From: Paeniglutamicibacter terrestris
GTDB lineage: Bacteria; Actinomycetota; Actinomycetes; Actinomycetales; Micrococcaceae
Direction of reading: 5' to 3'
Length of the DNA stretch: 64,000 bases
Assembly: GCF_012271785.1 (NCBI RefSeq)
Contig: NZ_JAAWVT010000002.1
Coordinates: 1-64,000 of the forward strand
The position numbers and the translations under genes were made by a program. Numbering within the stretch: the stretch's first letter is position 1; the number at the start of each line of letters is the position of its first letter. The notes under the pieces were generated by a model that was given only the letters and a program-made list of their open reading frames with translations, made no database searches and was not told the origin of the DNA. Positions 63,551 through 64,000 of this stretch are shown piece after piece.

Positions 63551-64000
63551 GGCGATTAGGCCCCAAATCTCACGTGCGAAATACCGTCAGCATTGTGCCC
63601 ATTGGTGCCCGCCGCGGCGTGGACCCGTAATGGGTGGCGTGGCCGGGAATCTCGTGCACAGATTCCGATAGCGGGGGATAGGGCAGCTCTAGGTGCATGA
63701 GAAATTGCCGTGTTGTCTCTGGATAAGTACACGTTCAGATACTCACTTTCTGGGAACACGCGAGGCCAAGTTGAGTGTTTCTAGGCTAGTGCCTCTGGTC
63801 TGCACCAGCACCCCCCACAAACTTGCGCGTGATGTAAATCTCAGCAAAAACTGGGCCTGGGCTGCTGGGTTGCATGCCGGACGGTAGACATGGTAGGTCC
63901 GATGGTGTAACGTTGAGATTTGCGTCTTCTCTTTTCATCTCCGGCCTTCATATAGCGGTAGGCCTGCTCAGCGGTGCTGTGAACAGTGAAACTCTTCGCA
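63551..64000. other. Terminal gene-free stretch, possibly upstream of rpoB
   Basis: No credible gene in the last 450 nt. In related genomes rpoB follows rplL, so this may contain the rpoB promoter and leader. That is inference from gene order, as the gene itself lies outside the window. Confidence 0.35.

Noticed and set aside
63693-63887. 64-codon frame near the end
   Set aside because: No ribosome site, no family, atypical composition.

Overview
The window looks like chromosome from a moderately high-GC actinobacterium, most likely of the Micrococcaceae (Arthrobacter / Glutamicibacter / Paeniglutamicibacter type). The assignment is by inference. It rests on mycothiol synthase beside a GlnR-type regulator, DtxR- and Fur-family iron logic, an actinobacterial 6C-like RNA, the tRNA-Trp-secE-nusG-rplKA order, a ppk/mutT1 pair, and many genes whose start codon sits 6-7 nt after a TANNNT -10 hexamer (leaderless transcripts). 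No CRISPR array, prophage or intact insertion sequence was seen. The region reads as core chromosome with a few accessory genes.

Layout. 0-9.7 kb: a HelR/HelD-like RNA polymerase-recycling ATPase preceded by a near-perfect rifamycin-associated element, a RarD permease, an FprA-type ferredoxin-NADP reductase, a catalase with a Fur-family regulator upstream, an MFS transporter and HtpX. 9.7-14.5 kb: a possible transposase remnant, then efeUOB (iron uptake) behind a promoter whose spacer is filled by a DtxR/IdeR-like box, YajQ and tRNA-Tyr. 14.6-23.3 kb: an orphan ORF, thioredoxin, an AlkA-like glycosylase, cbs-metB (transsulfuration), a MOSC protein and a DEAD-box RNA helicase with a long leader and RGG tail. 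23.8-25.8 kb: duplicated tRNA-Thr genes bracketing tRNA-Met and a DedA gene, followed by a second DedA gene. 26-34 kb: a ParA/MinD-like ATPase with a huge Ala-Lys-Pro linker, a DUF2797 protein, hadA-hadB-like dehydratases, MFS, murB and an AlkZ-like protein.

34-45.5 kb is mostly minus strand. It holds a translationally coupled thyA-folA-membrane-membrane run followed by asd, a GntR regulator coupled to a 610-residue membrane protein with a palindromic operator, and mutT1-ppk and mshD-glnR. 45.7-56.5 kb: small membrane proteins, nitrobindin-like and YgfZ-like proteins, pfkA, a PspC/LiaF-like/histidine kinase/response regulator envelope-stress cluster, and aspC. 56.7-61.8 kb: tRNA-Trp, secE, nusG, rplK, rplA, about 1.3 kb without a protein gene, then rplJ and rplL. 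That gap holds a structured RNA with three C-rich-loop hairpins (6C-like), the L10 leader and an attenuator. 61.9-64 kb: an acyltransferase, a YbaK-type deacylase and what may be the region upstream of rpoB.

The observations most worth following up are the extended three-hairpin 6C-like RNA, the RAE-helR unit, the systematic leaderless starts, the GntR/membrane-protein module and the deviant ParA-like protein.
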